The notes: generated by a model not told the origin, from the letters alone. Positions 1 to 8,859 are shown, numbered from the stretch's first letter. The stretch is DNA of 64,000 nt from Cellulomonas hominis (GCF_901521055.1 NZ_CABEGA010000014.1:1-64000), one strand, 5' to 3'. Translations and numbers: made by a program.

Positions 1-81
1 ACACGCGCCAAAACGTCGGTGGGGCAGAGCCAGAGTGGAAAAATGGACGGCCCCCGCCGCGCCCGCGAGGGCCTCAGTCGT

Positions 82-155
82 GCGCGAGGTCGTCAGTCCT
101 GCACGAGGTCGTCAGTCCTGCGGGACGACCTCGTGTCGTGGTGACGACCTCGCGG
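82..155. repeat. Dispersed nested palindrome, family A, copy 1
   Basis: Outer arms CGAGGTCGTCA and TGACGACCTCG enclose inner arms CACGAGGTCGTC and GACGACCTCGTG, so the 9-mer GAGGTCGTC occurs twice forward and twice reversed in 74 bases. The stop codon and last ~20 codons of the DUF559 gene lie inside it. The same layout recurs at 1182-1254, 38307-38375 and 46766-46835. As RNA either strand could fold into nested or alternative hairpins. Confidence 0.85.
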
Positions 156-1082
156 CAGGTCGAGGGCCGTCGCCACCCGGCGGGACAGGGTCGCCGGTGC
201 GCGGAGGTCCGTCCAGGTGACGCGGAGCACGCGCCAGCCGGCCTCCTCGAGGGCGTCCTGACGCCGCTTCTCCTCGAACACCACGGTGGCCGGCGACCGG
301 CCGAACGCGCCGGTGTACTTCACGAAGCCGTCGAACTCGACGAGCACGCCCCGATCCGGCCAGCCCAGGTCGGCGCGGAACACCCCGAGCCGCGTCGTGA
401 CGGCGAGCTGCGGCACGCCCGGCGGCAGTCCGGCCCTTGCGAGGTGCCACCGCGTCAGCGACTCCCCCGGCGACTCCGCCCGGCCGTCGGCGAACGCGAG
501 CACCTCCCGAGCAGCCGCGACACCCCGTCGCCCCGCCCGCTCGGCGACCAGGGCGGCGACGCGCGCAGGGTCCGCGCCCAGGCGGAGAGCCGAGTCGGCG
601 ACCACGACGCCGGCCTCGCGCGGCAGCGTGCCCGCGCAGTCGACGAGCGTCCGTGCCAGCCCGGTCACCGGGAGACCCTGGACGACGTCCCGGTCCGCGT
701 CCGCCACGTCGCCGTGGTGCCGGGCGACGGCCGGGTCGCCGTGGACGTGGGGCCGGCTGCGCTGCACCACGTGCGTGAGGTCCGGGACCTCGAGCACGTC
801 GCAGCCCCACAGCAGAGCGGCCGTCAGGTGGCTGAACCAGGCGGGCGCGCGCTGGTCGGCGTGCACGGCGCGCACCCGGGCGACGGCGGCGCGTCTGCGC
901 GCGAGGTGCTCCGCCTCCGGGCCCGTGGCAGGCGGGAGGTAGGCGCCACGCCGCAGCCGCCGCCATGCGGCATCCGACCGCACGCGCCGCATGTCCTCCG
1001 GGAGCGCGTCCCGGGAGAGCAGCACGCCGTCCCGTACCGCGTCCCACGCCGTTCCCCGGCCTGCTCCCGCGCTCGTCGACAT
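93..1082 (-). CDS. AbiEi-like N-terminus plus DUF559 (Vsr-like) endonuclease-fold protein
   Basis: A protein of 329 residues. The first ~60 residues (with RDGVLLSRDALPED and RRLRRGAYLPP) look like the winged-helix start of AbiEi-type regulators. The last ~100 residues carry the DUF559 pattern VLVEFDG, EEKRRQDALEEAGW and VLRVTWTDL, a PD-(D/E)XK-type nuclease fold related to Vsr. Catalytic activity is inferred from the fold and the real role is unknown. The ATG at 1082 is preferred because the longer frame (to 1196) starts inside a palindromic repeat. The stop codon lies inside another copy, so the C-terminal ~20 residues are repeat-encoded and probably not functional. The gene stands alone between two repeat copies, downstream of nagB on the same strand. 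Confidence 0.72.
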   Translation of the reverse strand: MSTSAGAGRGTAWDAVRDGVLLSRDALPEDMRRVRSDAAWRRLRRGAYLPPATGPEAEHLARRRAAVARVRAVHADQRAPAWFSHLTAALLWGCDVLEVPDLTHVVQRSRPHVHGDPAVARHHGDVADADRDVVQGLPVTGLARTLVDCAGTLPREAGVVVADSALRLGADPARVAALVAERAGRRGVAAAREVLAFADGRAESPGESLTRWHLARAGLPPGVPQLAVTTRLGVFRADLGWPDRGVLVEFDGFVKYTGAFGRSPATVVFEEKRRQDALEEAGWRVLRVTWTDLRAPATLSRRVATALDLPRGRHHDTRSSRRTDDLVQD

Positions 1083-1181
1083 CCCGTCAGGCTGCCCGTC
1101 ACGACGGCCGCTGACCAGCACGGCGACAGCACCTGGGGACGACCGCCGGCGCGTCGCCACGGAGGCGTCGCACGTCCCGAT

Positions 1182-1254
1182 GCGCGAGGTCGTCACTCCC
1201 GCACGAGGTCGTCCCGCAGGACGAACGACCTCGTGCCGGAGTGACGACCTCGGC
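1182..1254. repeat. Dispersed nested palindrome, family A, copy 2
   Basis: Same architecture as the copy at 82-155: GCGCGAGGTCGTCA, then CACGAGGTCGTC, then GACCTCGTG and TGACGACCTCG. It fills most of the gap between the nagB stop and the DUF559 gene, so that gene is bracketed by two copies in the same layout. Confidence 0.85.
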
Positions 1255-1277
1255 GAACGGGGCGGCCGCCCGGCGGG

Positions 1278-2072
1278 TTAGATGCCCTGCCAGGAGGGCT
1301 TCGCGTCGAAGGTCTCGCGGTAGTACGCCGCGAGCTGCAGGCGGCTGGCGGCGGCCTCGTCGACCAGGACCGTCGCGTGCGGGTGGTGCTGGAGCACGGT
1401 GCCGGGCCACATGGCGCTGACGGGGCCCTCGACGAGCTGGTGCACGGCCTCCGCCTTGTGCTTGCCGGTGGCGAGGAGCAGCACGTGCCGGGCCGACATG
1501 ATCGTCGCGAGCCCCTGGGTCAGGCAGTGCGTCGGCACGCGGTCCACGTCGCCGTCGAAGAACCGGGCGTTGTCCTCGCGGGTCTGCCGGGTGAGGGTCT
1601 TGATCCGGGTGCGGGACGCGAGCGAGGAGCCGGGCTCGTTGAACGCGATGTGCCCGTCGGTGCCGACGCCGAGCAGCTGCACGTCGACGCCGCCGGCCTC
1701 GGTGATCGCCGCCTCGTACGCCGCGCAGGCGGCCGGGATGTCGGAGGCGAGCCCGTCGGGGCCCTGCACGTCGGCGGGGTCGATGTCGACCCGCGACGCG
1801 AACTCCTTCTCGATGACGTTGCGGTACCGCTCGGGGTGGTCGACGGGCAGCCCGACGTACTCGTCGAGCATGAACGCGCGCACCCCGGCGAAGGACAGGC
1901 CCTCCTCGGTGTGCCGGCGCGCGAGCTCGTCGTACACGGCCAGCGGGCTGGACCCCGTCGCGATGCCGAGGACCGCGTGCCGGCCCTCCGCCGCGCGGGC
2001 GCGCAGCACCTGCTCGACCGTGTCGGCCGCGAGCCTGGCCAGCTCCGGCCCGGGTGCGATGACGACCTCCAT
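1278..2072 (-). CDS. nagB: Glucosamine-6-phosphate deaminase
   Basis: 264 residues, the usual NagB length. It deaminates and isomerises glucosamine-6-phosphate to fructose-6-phosphate and ammonia in the cytoplasm. Visible family motifs are the phosphate-binding LGIATGSSPLAVYDEL (residues ~35-50), the catalytic FMLDEYVGLP (~67-76) and VGTDGHIAFNEPGSS (~135-150). It is the last gene of a minus-strand operon. Its ATG overlaps the stop of the upstream ROK kinase by one base (ATGA), implying translational coupling. Together with the sugar transporter and kinase upstream it points to amino-sugar or chito-oligosaccharide use. No nagA deacetylase lies in the window. Confidence 0.95.
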   Translation of the reverse strand: MEVVIAPGPELARLAADTVEQVLRARAAEGRHAVLGIATGSSPLAVYDELARRHTEEGLSFAGVRAFMLDEYVGLPVDHPERYRNVIEKEFASRVDIDPADVQGPDGLASDIPAACAAYEAAITEAGGVDVQLLGVGTDGHIAFNEPGSSLASRTRIKTLTRQTREDNARFFDGDVDRVPTHCLTQGLATIMSARHVLLLATGKHKAEAVHQLVEGPVSAMWPGTVLQHHPHATVLVDEAAASRLQLAAYYRETFDAKPSWQGI

Positions 2073-3070
2073 CAGGACTCCTTCCGTCCGACCAGCGCGG
2101 CACCCACGGCACCCACCGGCACTCCGCGCGGCGCGAGGGTGACCCGCTCCGCCATGTGCATCGCGGCCAGGAACGGCGAGTCCCGGGCCACACGGTCCAG
2201 CTCGGCGCGCACGACGTCGAGCAGCGGGTCACCGAGCTCGCTCACCCCGCCGCCGACGACCACGTGCGCCACGTCGGTGGTCAGCAGCAGCACCCGCACG
2301 GCTGCGGCGACGGCGTCCGCGAACCGGTCCCGCACCGCGAGCGCGGCCGGGTCCCCGGTGGCGGCCGCCTCGAACAGCGCGACGGGTGCGGGGCGGTCGT
2401 CGGGCCGGCCGTCGGCGATCCCGGCCCAGGCGGCGCCCAGCGCACTCCCGGAAGCGTACTGCTCCAGGCACCCGCGCTGGCCGCAGGGGCAGGGCAGGCC
2501 GCCGGGCACGTGCACGAGGTGGCCGATCTCCCCCGCGACGCCGCTCGCGCCGCGCCGGAGCCGGCCGTCGAGCACCAGCCCGGCGGCGAGTCCCGTGCCG
2601 AGCGCCAGGAACGCGAGGTCCGGCGCGGGGTCGGGCAGCAGGTGCGCGGCGCCGAGCGCGGCGACGTTGAGGTCGTTCTCCAGCCGCACGGCGACGCCCC
2701 CGAGCGCGGCGGACACCTCGGCGGCGAGCGGCACGCCGGCCTCGATGCCGAGGTTCACGGCGTGCTCGACGCGTCCGGTCGCGGGGTCGACGATGCCGGG
2801 CAGCCCGATGCCCACGCCGAGGAGGTCGCCGGGGACGAGCCCCGCCTCCTCGACCAGGCGCCGCACGGCCTCGGCCGCGGTGGTCGCGACGGCGTCGCCG
2901 CCCCGGCGCGTGGGCAGCCGCAGCCCGGCGCCGGTCTCCCCGTCGGGCCCGACGAGCACGCCGAGCGTCTTCGTCCCGCCGACGTCGAGGCCCACCGACC
3001 AGCCGGTCGGCACAGCCGTCGCCCGCTGCCCCGCGACGTCCTCGCGGGGCCAGGTGATCACCTCGTCCAC
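2072..3070 (-). CDS. ROK-family sugar kinase, probably N-acetylglucosamine or glucosamine kinase
   Basis: 332 residues without an N-terminal DNA-binding domain, so a kinase rather than a repressor. The ATP-binding motif LDVGGTKTLGVLVG lies near residues 28-41. The ROK zinc motif is CPCGQRGCLEQYASG (~200), with the sugar-binding EIGHLVHVPGG just before it. Its GTG start is 1 nt past the stop of the upstream permease gene, and its stop overlaps the nagB start. The context (sugar ABC importer before, nagB after) suggests it phosphorylates an imported amino sugar. The exact substrate cannot be read from the sequence. Confidence 0.85.
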   Translation of the reverse strand: MDEVITWPREDVAGQRATAVPTGWSVGLDVGGTKTLGVLVGPDGETGAGLRLPTRRGGDAVATTAAEAVRRLVEEAGLVPGDLLGVGIGLPGIVDPATGRVEHAVNLGIEAGVPLAAEVSAALGGVAVRLENDLNVAALGAAHLLPDPAPDLAFLALGTGLAAGLVLDGRLRRGASGVAGEIGHLVHVPGGLPCPCGQRGCLEQYASGSALGAAWAGIADGRPDDRPAPVALFEAAATGDPAALAVRDRFADAVAAAVRVLLLTTDVAHVVVGGGVSELGDPLLDVVRAELDRVARDSPFLAAMHMAERVTLAPRGVPVGAVGAALVGRKES

Positions 3071-3071
3071 G

Positions 3072-4031
3072 TCAGCCCTTCACCGCTCCGGACACGAGTC
3101 CCGACGTCATCCTGCCCTGCACGATCAGGAAGAACACGATGACGGGCACGGCGATGAGCGTCGAGGCGGCCATGACCTCGCCCCAGTCGACGCCCCGGTT
3201 GGCGGAGGCGGCCAGGAAGGTGCGCAGCCACAGCGGGAGCGTCTGGGCCGACTCGGCGGGCAGGGCGACCAGCGCGACGGTGAACTCGTTCCAGGCCTGC
3301 AGGAACGCGTAGACGCCGGACGCGACCAGGCCGGGCGCGAGCAGCGGGAACGTGATCCGCAGGAACGCCTTGGTGCGGCTGAGCCCGTCGACCATGGCGG
3401 CCTCCTCGAGCTCGATCGGCACCCCGGCGACGAAGCCGCGGAGCATCCAGATCGTGAACGGCACGACGGCCGCCGTGTAGAGGATCGTGACGCCGACGAC
3501 GCTGTTCAGCAGGTTCACCGACGACAGCATCTTGTACTGCGCGATGAACAGGCCCTCGGCGGGCAGCATCTGCACGAACAGCACCGCGACCACGAACGCG
3601 AGCCGGCCGCGGAACCGGAACCGGCTGATCGCCAGCGCCCCGAAGAACGCGATGACCAGCACCGCCAGCACAGTCAGGCCGGTGATCGCCAGGCTCATCT
3701 GCAGGGCCGAGCCGAACGACGAGCCGTCGAGCACCCGGCGGTAGTTGCCGAGCGTGGCGTTGGTCGGCAGGAACGACGGCGTCGCGGAGCGCAGCCGGGC
3801 CGCCGGGAGCACCGAGGACAGCACCATCCAGTAGACCGGGAAGGCCCAGATCAGGGCGACGACGACGGCGAGCAGGCCGAGCAGGGCACGCCGGACCCGC
3901 CGCGCGAGCCGGCCCCCGGCGCGCCCGGGCGTCCCGGTGCCCGCGGCCGACGGCACGGCCGGCACCCCGGCGCGGGCGGGCTGCGCGGCGAGCGGGCCGG
4001 TCGCCGGCGACGGGGAGGTCGTGGCGCTCAT
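3072..4031 (-). CDS. Sugar ABC transporter permease (MalG/CUT1 type)
   Basis: 319 residues: an alanine/proline-rich cytoplasmic N-terminus of ~45 residues, then six predicted membrane segments. The binding-protein-dependent permease loop reads EEAAMVDGLSRTKAFLRI, the EAA motif that contacts the ATPase. It pairs with the MalF-type permease upstream, whose stop overlaps this ATG by 4 nt (ATGA). No ATP-binding subunit is encoded here. CUT1 importers of actinobacteria commonly share one MsiK-type ATPase encoded elsewhere. Substrate inferred from the operon: amino sugar or chito-oligosaccharide. Confidence 0.92.
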   Translation of the reverse strand: MSATTSPSPATGPLAAQPARAGVPAVPSAAGTGTPGRAGGRLARRVRRALLGLLAVVVALIWAFPVYWMVLSSVLPAARLRSATPSFLPTNATLGNYRRVLDGSSFGSALQMSLAITGLTVLAVLVIAFFGALAISRFRFRGRLAFVVAVLFVQMLPAEGLFIAQYKMLSSVNLLNSVVGVTILYTAAVVPFTIWMLRGFVAGVPIELEEAAMVDGLSRTKAFLRITFPLLAPGLVASGVYAFLQAWNEFTVALVALPAESAQTLPLWLRTFLAASANRGVDWGEVMAASTLIAVPVIVFFLIVQGRMTSGLVSGAVKG

Positions 4032-4981
4032 CGGTCCTCCTTCAGCAGGTTCTGGACGTAGGGCCAGCTGAGCAGGACGGTGAGCGCGAGCACCATGATC
4101 GACACGGCCGCGGCGCCGGCGAAGTCCTGCCGGCCGATGCCGAGCTCGAAGATGAAGTTGCCCAGCAGGTTCGTCTCGCTGACCGGGGCGCCGCCGTCCT
4201 GCAGCAGGCGGATCTGCGCGAACACCCGCAGGTCCCAGATGATCTGCAGGAGCAGCACGATCGACAGCACGGGCCGGACCAGCGGCAGCGTGATGTGCCA
4301 GAGGATCCGGGACGGGCCGGCGCCGTCGATGCGGGCGGCCTCGAGCACCTCGTCGGAGACCTGCGTCAGCGCGGCGTACACGGACAGCGCCACGAACGGC
4401 ACGGACATCCACACGATGATGAGCGTGGCGACGAAGAAGAAGGACAGCGGCTGCGCGAGCCACGCGTGCCCGGCGTACGAGTCGAAGCCGAGCTGCACGA
4501 GCAGCCAGTTCACGACGCCGGTGCGCCAGTCGAACAGCCACTTCCAGACGGTGACCGCGGCGACCAGCGGCATCGCCCACGCCAGCAGCAGGGACACCTG
4601 CAGCACGACCCGGACGACCGGGTGCACGGCCTTCATGAGCAGCGCGAGCAGGACGCCGATGCCGACGGTGACGAACGCGTTCACCAGGCAGAAGGCGATC
4701 GAGCGCACGACCACGGCCCACAGCCGGTCGTCGGAGAAGATCCGGGCGTAGTTGTCGAGCCCGACGAACGTCGGCGGCTGGCCGAACTGCTGGGCCAGCC
4801 CGAACTCCTGCAGCGAGGTGACGACCTGCCAGTACAGCGGGTAGCCGAGCCCGACCAGGAGGATCCCCACGACGGGGACCAGGAGGACGTACGGGGTGAA
4901 GCGGGGGCCGGTGCGCCGGGGGCGGGTGCTCGCAGCGGGAGCCGGCGGGGCGGGCGCGGGACGCGCCGCGGTGGTGGACAT
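4028..4981 (-). CDS. Sugar ABC transporter permease (MalF/CUT1 type)
   Basis: 317 residues with six membrane segments after a short proline/alanine-rich N-terminus. The EAA loop reads EAARIDGAGPSRILWHITLP near residue 220. It is the first permease of the operon, 73 nt after the lipoprotein gene, and the gap contains a strong hairpin (5013-5047). The ATG at 4981 is preceded by a purine-rich stretch on the minus strand (AGGAGAAGG), a good ribosome binding site. It forms the membrane channel with the downstream MalG-type partner. Confidence 0.92.
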   Translation of the reverse strand: MSTTAARPAPAPPAPAASTRPRRTGPRFTPYVLLVPVVGILLVGLGYPLYWQVVTSLQEFGLAQQFGQPPTFVGLDNYARIFSDDRLWAVVVRSIAFCLVNAFVTVGIGVLLALLMKAVHPVVRVVLQVSLLLAWAMPLVAAVTVWKWLFDWRTGVVNWLLVQLGFDSYAGHAWLAQPLSFFFVATLIIVWMSVPFVALSVYAALTQVSDEVLEAARIDGAGPSRILWHITLPLVRPVLSIVLLLQIIWDLRVFAQIRLLQDGGAPVSETNLLGNFIFELGIGRQDFAGAAAVSIMVLALTVLLSWPYVQNLLKEDR

Positions 4982-5012
4982 GCACCTTCTCCTTCCAGGA
5001 CGGACGGGCCGG

Positions 5013-5047
5013 CCGGCCGCGGGGCGCGCGTGGCGCCCCGCGGCCGG
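5013..5047 (-). terminator. Intercistronic GC hairpin between binding protein and permease genes
   Basis: A perfect 15-bp stem (arms 5013-5027 and 5033-5047) with a 5-nt loop lies directly after the binding-protein stop. Without a T-run it is more likely a 3'-end stabiliser or partial terminator that keeps binding-protein mRNA in excess over permease mRNA, as known for many binding-protein operons. Confidence 0.65.
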
Positions 5048-5054
5048 GTCGGTG

Positions 5055-6368
5055 TCAGCCCTCGCCGTTGAGCATCGGCGTGATGGTCTCGTCGTACTGG
5101 GCGGCGAGCTCCGTCACGTCACCACCCTCGGCGATCTTCTGGAAGAGCTCCTCGTAGACGAACGCGCCCTCGACCGCGGCCCAGCCCGGCGCCGCCGGGG
5201 TGAGCTTGGACGCGGCGGCGGTGTCGATCATCGTCTGCGCGAACTCGTCGTCGCCGAGCGAGTCGACGTACTGCGCGTTGGCCGGGCCGAGCCCGTTCTC
5301 GCCGAGCATCTGCTGGTACTCGGGCGAGAAGATGATCCGCAGCAGGTTCTCGGACAGCTCCGGGTGCTGCGACGTCGCGGAGATCGCGACGTTCGAGCCG
5401 CCGGCGAACACCGGCGCGAGGCCGCCGTCCGCACCCGGCAGGGCGAAGATGCCGAACTTCTCGGTGTCCGCCATGCCGTCGCGGACCTCCTCGCCCTCGT
5501 CGTTCGTGGTGAGGTCGCCGATCGACCAGCGGGCCCAGCCCGGGGCCATGATCGTCGCCGCGGCCGGGGCCGCACCCTCGGCCGTGTCGTTCAGGAAGTC
5601 CCAGTACGCGACGTCACGCTCGGTGGCCGGCACGTTCGAGGAGCCCTGGTAGACGGCCTGCCACTGCTCCAGGCCCTCGATGGTCTTCGGGTCGGACAGC
5701 GTGGAGGTCCACTCGCCGCCGTCCTCGGTGGCGAGCTCGCCACCGTTGGCGAACACCCAGGAGATGCCGTTGCGCCAGTCCTGGCCGCCGATCGCGAAGC
5801 CCGACTGGCTGTCCGTGCGGAGCTTGGCGACGGACTCGGAGAACTCGGCGAGCGTGGTGGGCGGGGTCAGCCCGGCCGCCGTCCAGATGTCCTTGCGGTA
5901 GAACATGTAGCGCGAGCCGAAGTAGTACGGCAGCGCGTAGTTCTTGCCGTCCGCCTCGCCGACCTCGACGAAGGACGGCAGCAGGTCGTCGCCGCCCAGC
6001 TCCTCGTACAGCGGGGTCAGGTCGCGGAACGCGCCGATGGTCGTGAAGGTCGGCGACTGCGTGTTGCCGATCTCGACGACGTCCGGGGTGTTCTCCTCGT
6101 CGGGGAGCGCGGTGGTGAGCTTGGTCACCACGTCGTCCCAGGTCTGCTCCTCGATGACGAGGGTCGAGCCCGGGTTCTCCTCCTCGAAGGTGGTCTTGAG
6201 GTAGTCGCGCAGCTCGTCCGGCGTGTCCGCGCCGTTGAGCCAGAGGGTGATCTCCGCGGCCTCGGGGGTGCCGTCGGAGCTGGTCGGGGTGTCGTCGTCG
6301 CCCGACGAGCAGGCGGTCAGCGCGAGCGCCGCCGCCACACCGACGGCTGCCATCCGTACGATCTTCAC
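5055..6368 (-). CDS. Extracellular solute-binding lipoprotein of the sugar ABC transporter
   Basis: 437 residues. A short type II signal peptide ends in the lipobox LTAC|SSG, followed by an acidic Ser/Thr linker, so the protein is a membrane-anchored lipoprotein outside the cell. The body has the family-1 binding-protein pattern (VVTKLTTALPDEENTPDVVE, PYYFGSRYMFYRKDIW). The GTG at 6368 is chosen because GGGAGG lies 9 nt upstream and it gives a normal signal peptide. The open frame continues much further 5' but would run into the ROK regulator. It is followed by both permeases, kinase and nagB, and is probably controlled by the ROK repressor encoded upstream. Confidence 0.92.
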   Translation of the reverse strand: MKIVRMAAVGVAAALALTACSSGDDDTPTSSDGTPEAAEITLWLNGADTPDELRDYLKTTFEEENPGSTLVIEEQTWDDVVTKLTTALPDEENTPDVVEIGNTQSPTFTTIGAFRDLTPLYEELGGDDLLPSFVEVGEADGKNYALPYYFGSRYMFYRKDIWTAAGLTPPTTLAEFSESVAKLRTDSQSGFAIGGQDWRNGISWVFANGGELATEDGGEWTSTLSDPKTIEGLEQWQAVYQGSSNVPATERDVAYWDFLNDTAEGAAPAAATIMAPGWARWSIGDLTTNDEGEEVRDGMADTEKFGIFALPGADGGLAPVFAGGSNVAISATSQHPELSENLLRIIFSPEYQQMLGENGLGPANAQYVDSLGDDEFAQTMIDTAAASKLTPAAPGWAAVEGAFVYEELFQKIAEGGDVTELAAQYDETITPMLNGEG

Positions 6369-6440
6369 GTTGGTGTTCCTCCCTGATGCGTGGCGAGGCC
6401 GAGAGGCGTCGCCGGGGGTGTGAGTACCGGCACTGCAGGC

Positions 6441-6477
6441 GGTCGGCTCGGGGTCGTCACGTGACCCCGAGCTGACC
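6441..6477 (-). terminator. Hairpin at the end of the ROK regulator gene
   Basis: A 15-bp stem with one G-U pair (arms 6441-6455 and 6463-6477, 7-nt loop). The regulator's stop codon (6457-6459) lies in the loop. It probably separates regulator transcription from the binding-protein operon on the same strand. Confidence 0.6.
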
Positions 6478-7644
6478 GGACAGCACGAGGGCCGCGGCGC
6501 CCGAGAGCGCCCCGTCCTCGTCCAGCGAGCCCATCCGCAGCACCAGGTCCTGCCCCAGCAGGGGCATGGTCCGGGCCCGGACGGTGGCGAGCGCCTCGAC
6601 CTTGAGGGCTCCGCCGAGCAGCTCCGGCGGGCCGGAGAGCAGGACCTCGGCGAGGTTGAGCGCACTGACGACGGGAGCGAGGGCGAGCCCCAGCTTCCGT
6701 CCGACCGACGCGAGGACCGCGTCGGACTCCTCTGGGCTGCGGCCGGCGGTGGCGCGGCGCAGCGCGGGCAGCGAGAGCAGGGTCTCCAGGCAGCCGGCGC
6801 GCCCGCACGCGCACGGCCGCGGCTCGGGGTCGCCGGCGCGGACGTCGCGGTCGTCGACGACGGTGACGTGCCCGATCTCGCCGGCGGCGTTCGCACGGCC
6901 GCGGACCAGCGCGCCGTCCAGCACGATCCCCGCGCCGACGCCCTGGCCGACCGTGACGACCATGAGGCCGGCGCCGCTCGCGCCGCCGTAGGTGTACTCC
7001 CCCAGCGCGTGGGTGTTCGCGTCGTTGGCGACCTGCACCGGGACGCCCAGGCTCTCGGTGAGGCGCGCGGCGAGCGGGAGGTCGTACCAGCCGCGGTTGG
7101 GGGCGGCGACGACGACGCCGCTGGAGTCGATGACGCCCGGGGAGCCGATGCCGACGCCGACGACCCGCCGGTCCGCCGCGGCGAGCAGCTCCCGGCACAG
7201 GTCCTCCAGGACGACCACGGCGGCGTCCCCGGTGCGGCCGTCGAGCGACACGGTGCGCCGGGCGACGACCACTCCGGTCAGCGTCATGACCGCGCCGCGC
7301 AGGCTGGCGTCGTCGGCGAGGTCCACCGCGACCACCTGCAGGTCCTCGGTGCGCATCCCGACGAGCGTGGCGGGCTTGCCGACCCGGCCCTCCGGGCGGA
7401 CGCCGAGCTCCTCCGCCAGGCCCTCGGAGATCAGCACCGACACCAGGTCGGAGACCGTCACGCGGGTCAGGCCGGTGCTGCGCGCCAGGTCGGCGCGGGA
7501 CGACGGGCCCTGGTGGAACAGGTGCTGCAGGACCATCGCGCGGTTGTGCGCACGGGCGTGCTCGGGGAGCACCTTGGTGGTGGGGCGCAGTGTCCGCCCC
7601 ACCCCCCTCAAGGAGGGTCCCGCGGACGGCGTCGTCGTCGTCAT
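6457..7644 (-). CDS. ROK-family transcriptional repressor of the amino-sugar operon
   Basis: 395 residues. A winged helix-turn-helix occupies residues ~30-85 (SSRADLARSTGLTRVTVSDL, then the wing GRVGKPATL). The ROK sugar-binding fold follows, with VGVGIGSPGVID and the zinc motif CACGRAGCLETLLS. The DGRTGD region replaces a clean kinase phosphate loop, as usual for NagC/XylR-type repressors. The gene is the first in the direction of transcription before the sugar uptake operon. Its own promoter region holds a perfect inverted repeat, TTAGTA-N9-TACTAA, immediately upstream of the ATG. It probably represses itself and the operon until a sugar or sugar phosphate is bound. Confidence 0.9.
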   Translation of the reverse strand: MTTTTPSAGPSLRGVGRTLRPTTKVLPEHARAHNRAMVLQHLFHQGPSSRADLARSTGLTRVTVSDLVSVLISEGLAEELGVRPEGRVGKPATLVGMRTEDLQVVAVDLADDASLRGAVMTLTGVVVARRTVSLDGRTGDAAVVVLEDLCRELLAAADRRVVGVGIGSPGVIDSSGVVVAAPNRGWYDLPLAARLTESLGVPVQVANDANTHALGEYTYGGASGAGLMVVTVGQGVGAGIVLDGALVRGRANAAGEIGHVTVVDDRDVRAGDPEPRPCACGRAGCLETLLSLPALRRATAGRSPEESDAVLASVGRKLGLALAPVVSALNLAEVLLSGPPELLGGALKVEALATVRARTMPLLGQDLVLRMGSLDEDGALSGAAALVLSGQLGVT

Positions 7645-7649
7645 GTTTG

Positions 7650-7670
7650 TTAGTAGACCTTCCTTACTAA
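7650..7670. promoter_or_regulatory. Candidate ROK operator TTAGTA-N9-TACTAA
   Basis: A 6-bp perfect inverted repeat with 9-nt spacing, AT-rich in a very GC-rich region, starts 6 nt before the ROK regulator ATG and faces the divergent LLM gene. AT-rich dyads of this kind are typical ROK/NagC sites. The link to this regulator is inferred from position. No second copy was found before the binding-protein gene. Confidence 0.6.
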
Positions 7671-7809
7671 TCGCGGGTCAAGACGTTCGTGTGACTGTGA
7701 CCACATCGTGACCGGGCGTTCACCGGCGCGACATCGACGCCGCGCCGGGCCCCCGTGCTCGTGCCCGGCGTGCGGGAATGCGCCCCGCGCGCGGGCGCTT
7801 GCACCGGCC

Positions 7810-8859
7810 ATGGAGCTCGGTCTGTACACCTTCGGCGACGTGCACCCCGACCCGGTGTCGGGGGCCCGCACCTCCCCCGCGCAGCGGCTGCGCGACATCC
7901 TCGAGCGCGTGCGGCTCGCCGAGCAGGTGGGCCTCGACCACGTCGGCGTCGGCGAGCACCACCGGCCCGACTACGCCGTCTCCTCGCCGTCGACGGTCAT
8001 CGCCGCCGCGCTCGCGCAGACCGAGCGGATCAGCGTCGGCAGCGCGGTGACCGTGCTCTCGACCGAGGACCCGGTGCGCGTCTACCAGCAGTTCGCGACG
8101 ATGGACCTGCTGTCCGGCGGCCGCGTCGAGCTGCTCGCCGGGCGCGGCTCGTTCATCGAGTCCTACCCGCTGTTCGGGGCGTCGCTCGACGACTACGACG
8201 CGCTGTTCGACGAGAAGATCCGGCTCCTGCTCCGCATCGACCGGGGCAACCCCGTCACGTGGTCCGGCCGGTTCCGGGCGCCGCTGCACGCCGCCGAGAT
8301 CCTGCCGCGGCCGACGGACAAGCCGGGCCTGGGCGAGCACCTGCGGATCGCGGTCGCCACGGGGGGCAACCCGGCGTCCTCCGAGCGGGCGGGCCGCCTG
8401 GGGCTGCCCGTGTCCTACGCGATCATCGGGGGCCGTCCCGCCGACTTCGCCGGGCTGGTGCGGCTGTACCGCCGCGCGCACGAGGAGGCCGGCCACGACG
8501 CCGCCACCCGCCGGGTCGAGGTCGCCGGCATGGGCTTCGTCGCCGAGGACGGCCGGGCCGCACGCGACTTCTTCTTCCCCTACTGGCTCGACTCCATGCG
8601 CCGGATCGCGGCCGAGCGCGGCTTCGCCGTCCCGAACCGGATCGCGTTCGAGAGCCAGTCCGCGAAGGGCGGGGCGTACTTCGTCGGGGCGCCGGAGGAG
8701 GTCGCCGAGCGGATCGTCGCGCTGCACGGGGTGCTGGGGCACGACCGGCAGATCTTCCAGATGGACCTCAGCGGCGTGCCGCAGCGCGAGTCCCTGCGCG
8801 CGATCGAGCTGCTGGGCACCCGTGTCGCGCCGATGGTCCGCGAGGCGCTGGCGGGCTGA
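7810..8859 (+). CDS. LLM-class flavin-dependent oxidoreductase
   Basis: 349 residues of the luciferase-like monooxygenase (TIM barrel, FMN or F420) superfamily. The start [14 protein letters not shown], the conserved [20 protein letters not shown] and the [20 protein letters not shown] segment are characteristic of the TIGR03858-like group. The ATG at 7810 is preferred over the in-frame ATG at 7708 because homology begins at this residue. Divergent from the ROK regulator, with no functional link visible. The substrate is unknown. Confidence 0.88.
   Translation: MELGLYTFGDVHPDPVSGARTSPAQRLRDILERVRLAEQVGLDHVGVGEHHRPDYAVSSPSTVIAAALAQTERISVGSAVTVLSTEDPVRVYQQFATMDLLSGGRVELLAGRGSFIESYPLFGASLDDYDALFDEKIRLLLRIDRGNPVTWSGRFRAPLHAAEILPRPTDKPGLGEHLRIAVATGGNPASSERAGRLGLPVSYAIIGGRPADFAGLVRLYRRAHEEAGHDAATRRVEVAGMGFVAEDGRAARDFFFPYWLDSMRRIAAERGFAVPNRIAFESQSAKGGAYFVGAPEEVAERIVALHGVLGHDRQIFQMDLSGVPQRESLRAIELLGTRVAPMVREALAG

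Noticed and set aside
82-1254. Family A repeats as a CRISPR array
   Set aside because: Copies are kilobases apart, internally palindromic, and not separated by uniform spacers. No cas genes are present.
1377-4061. Very long open frame (894 codons) antisense to the nag/sugar operon
   Set aside because: It mirrors the third-position GC bias of the real genes on the opposite strand, has no recognisable domain and crosses several true gene borders.
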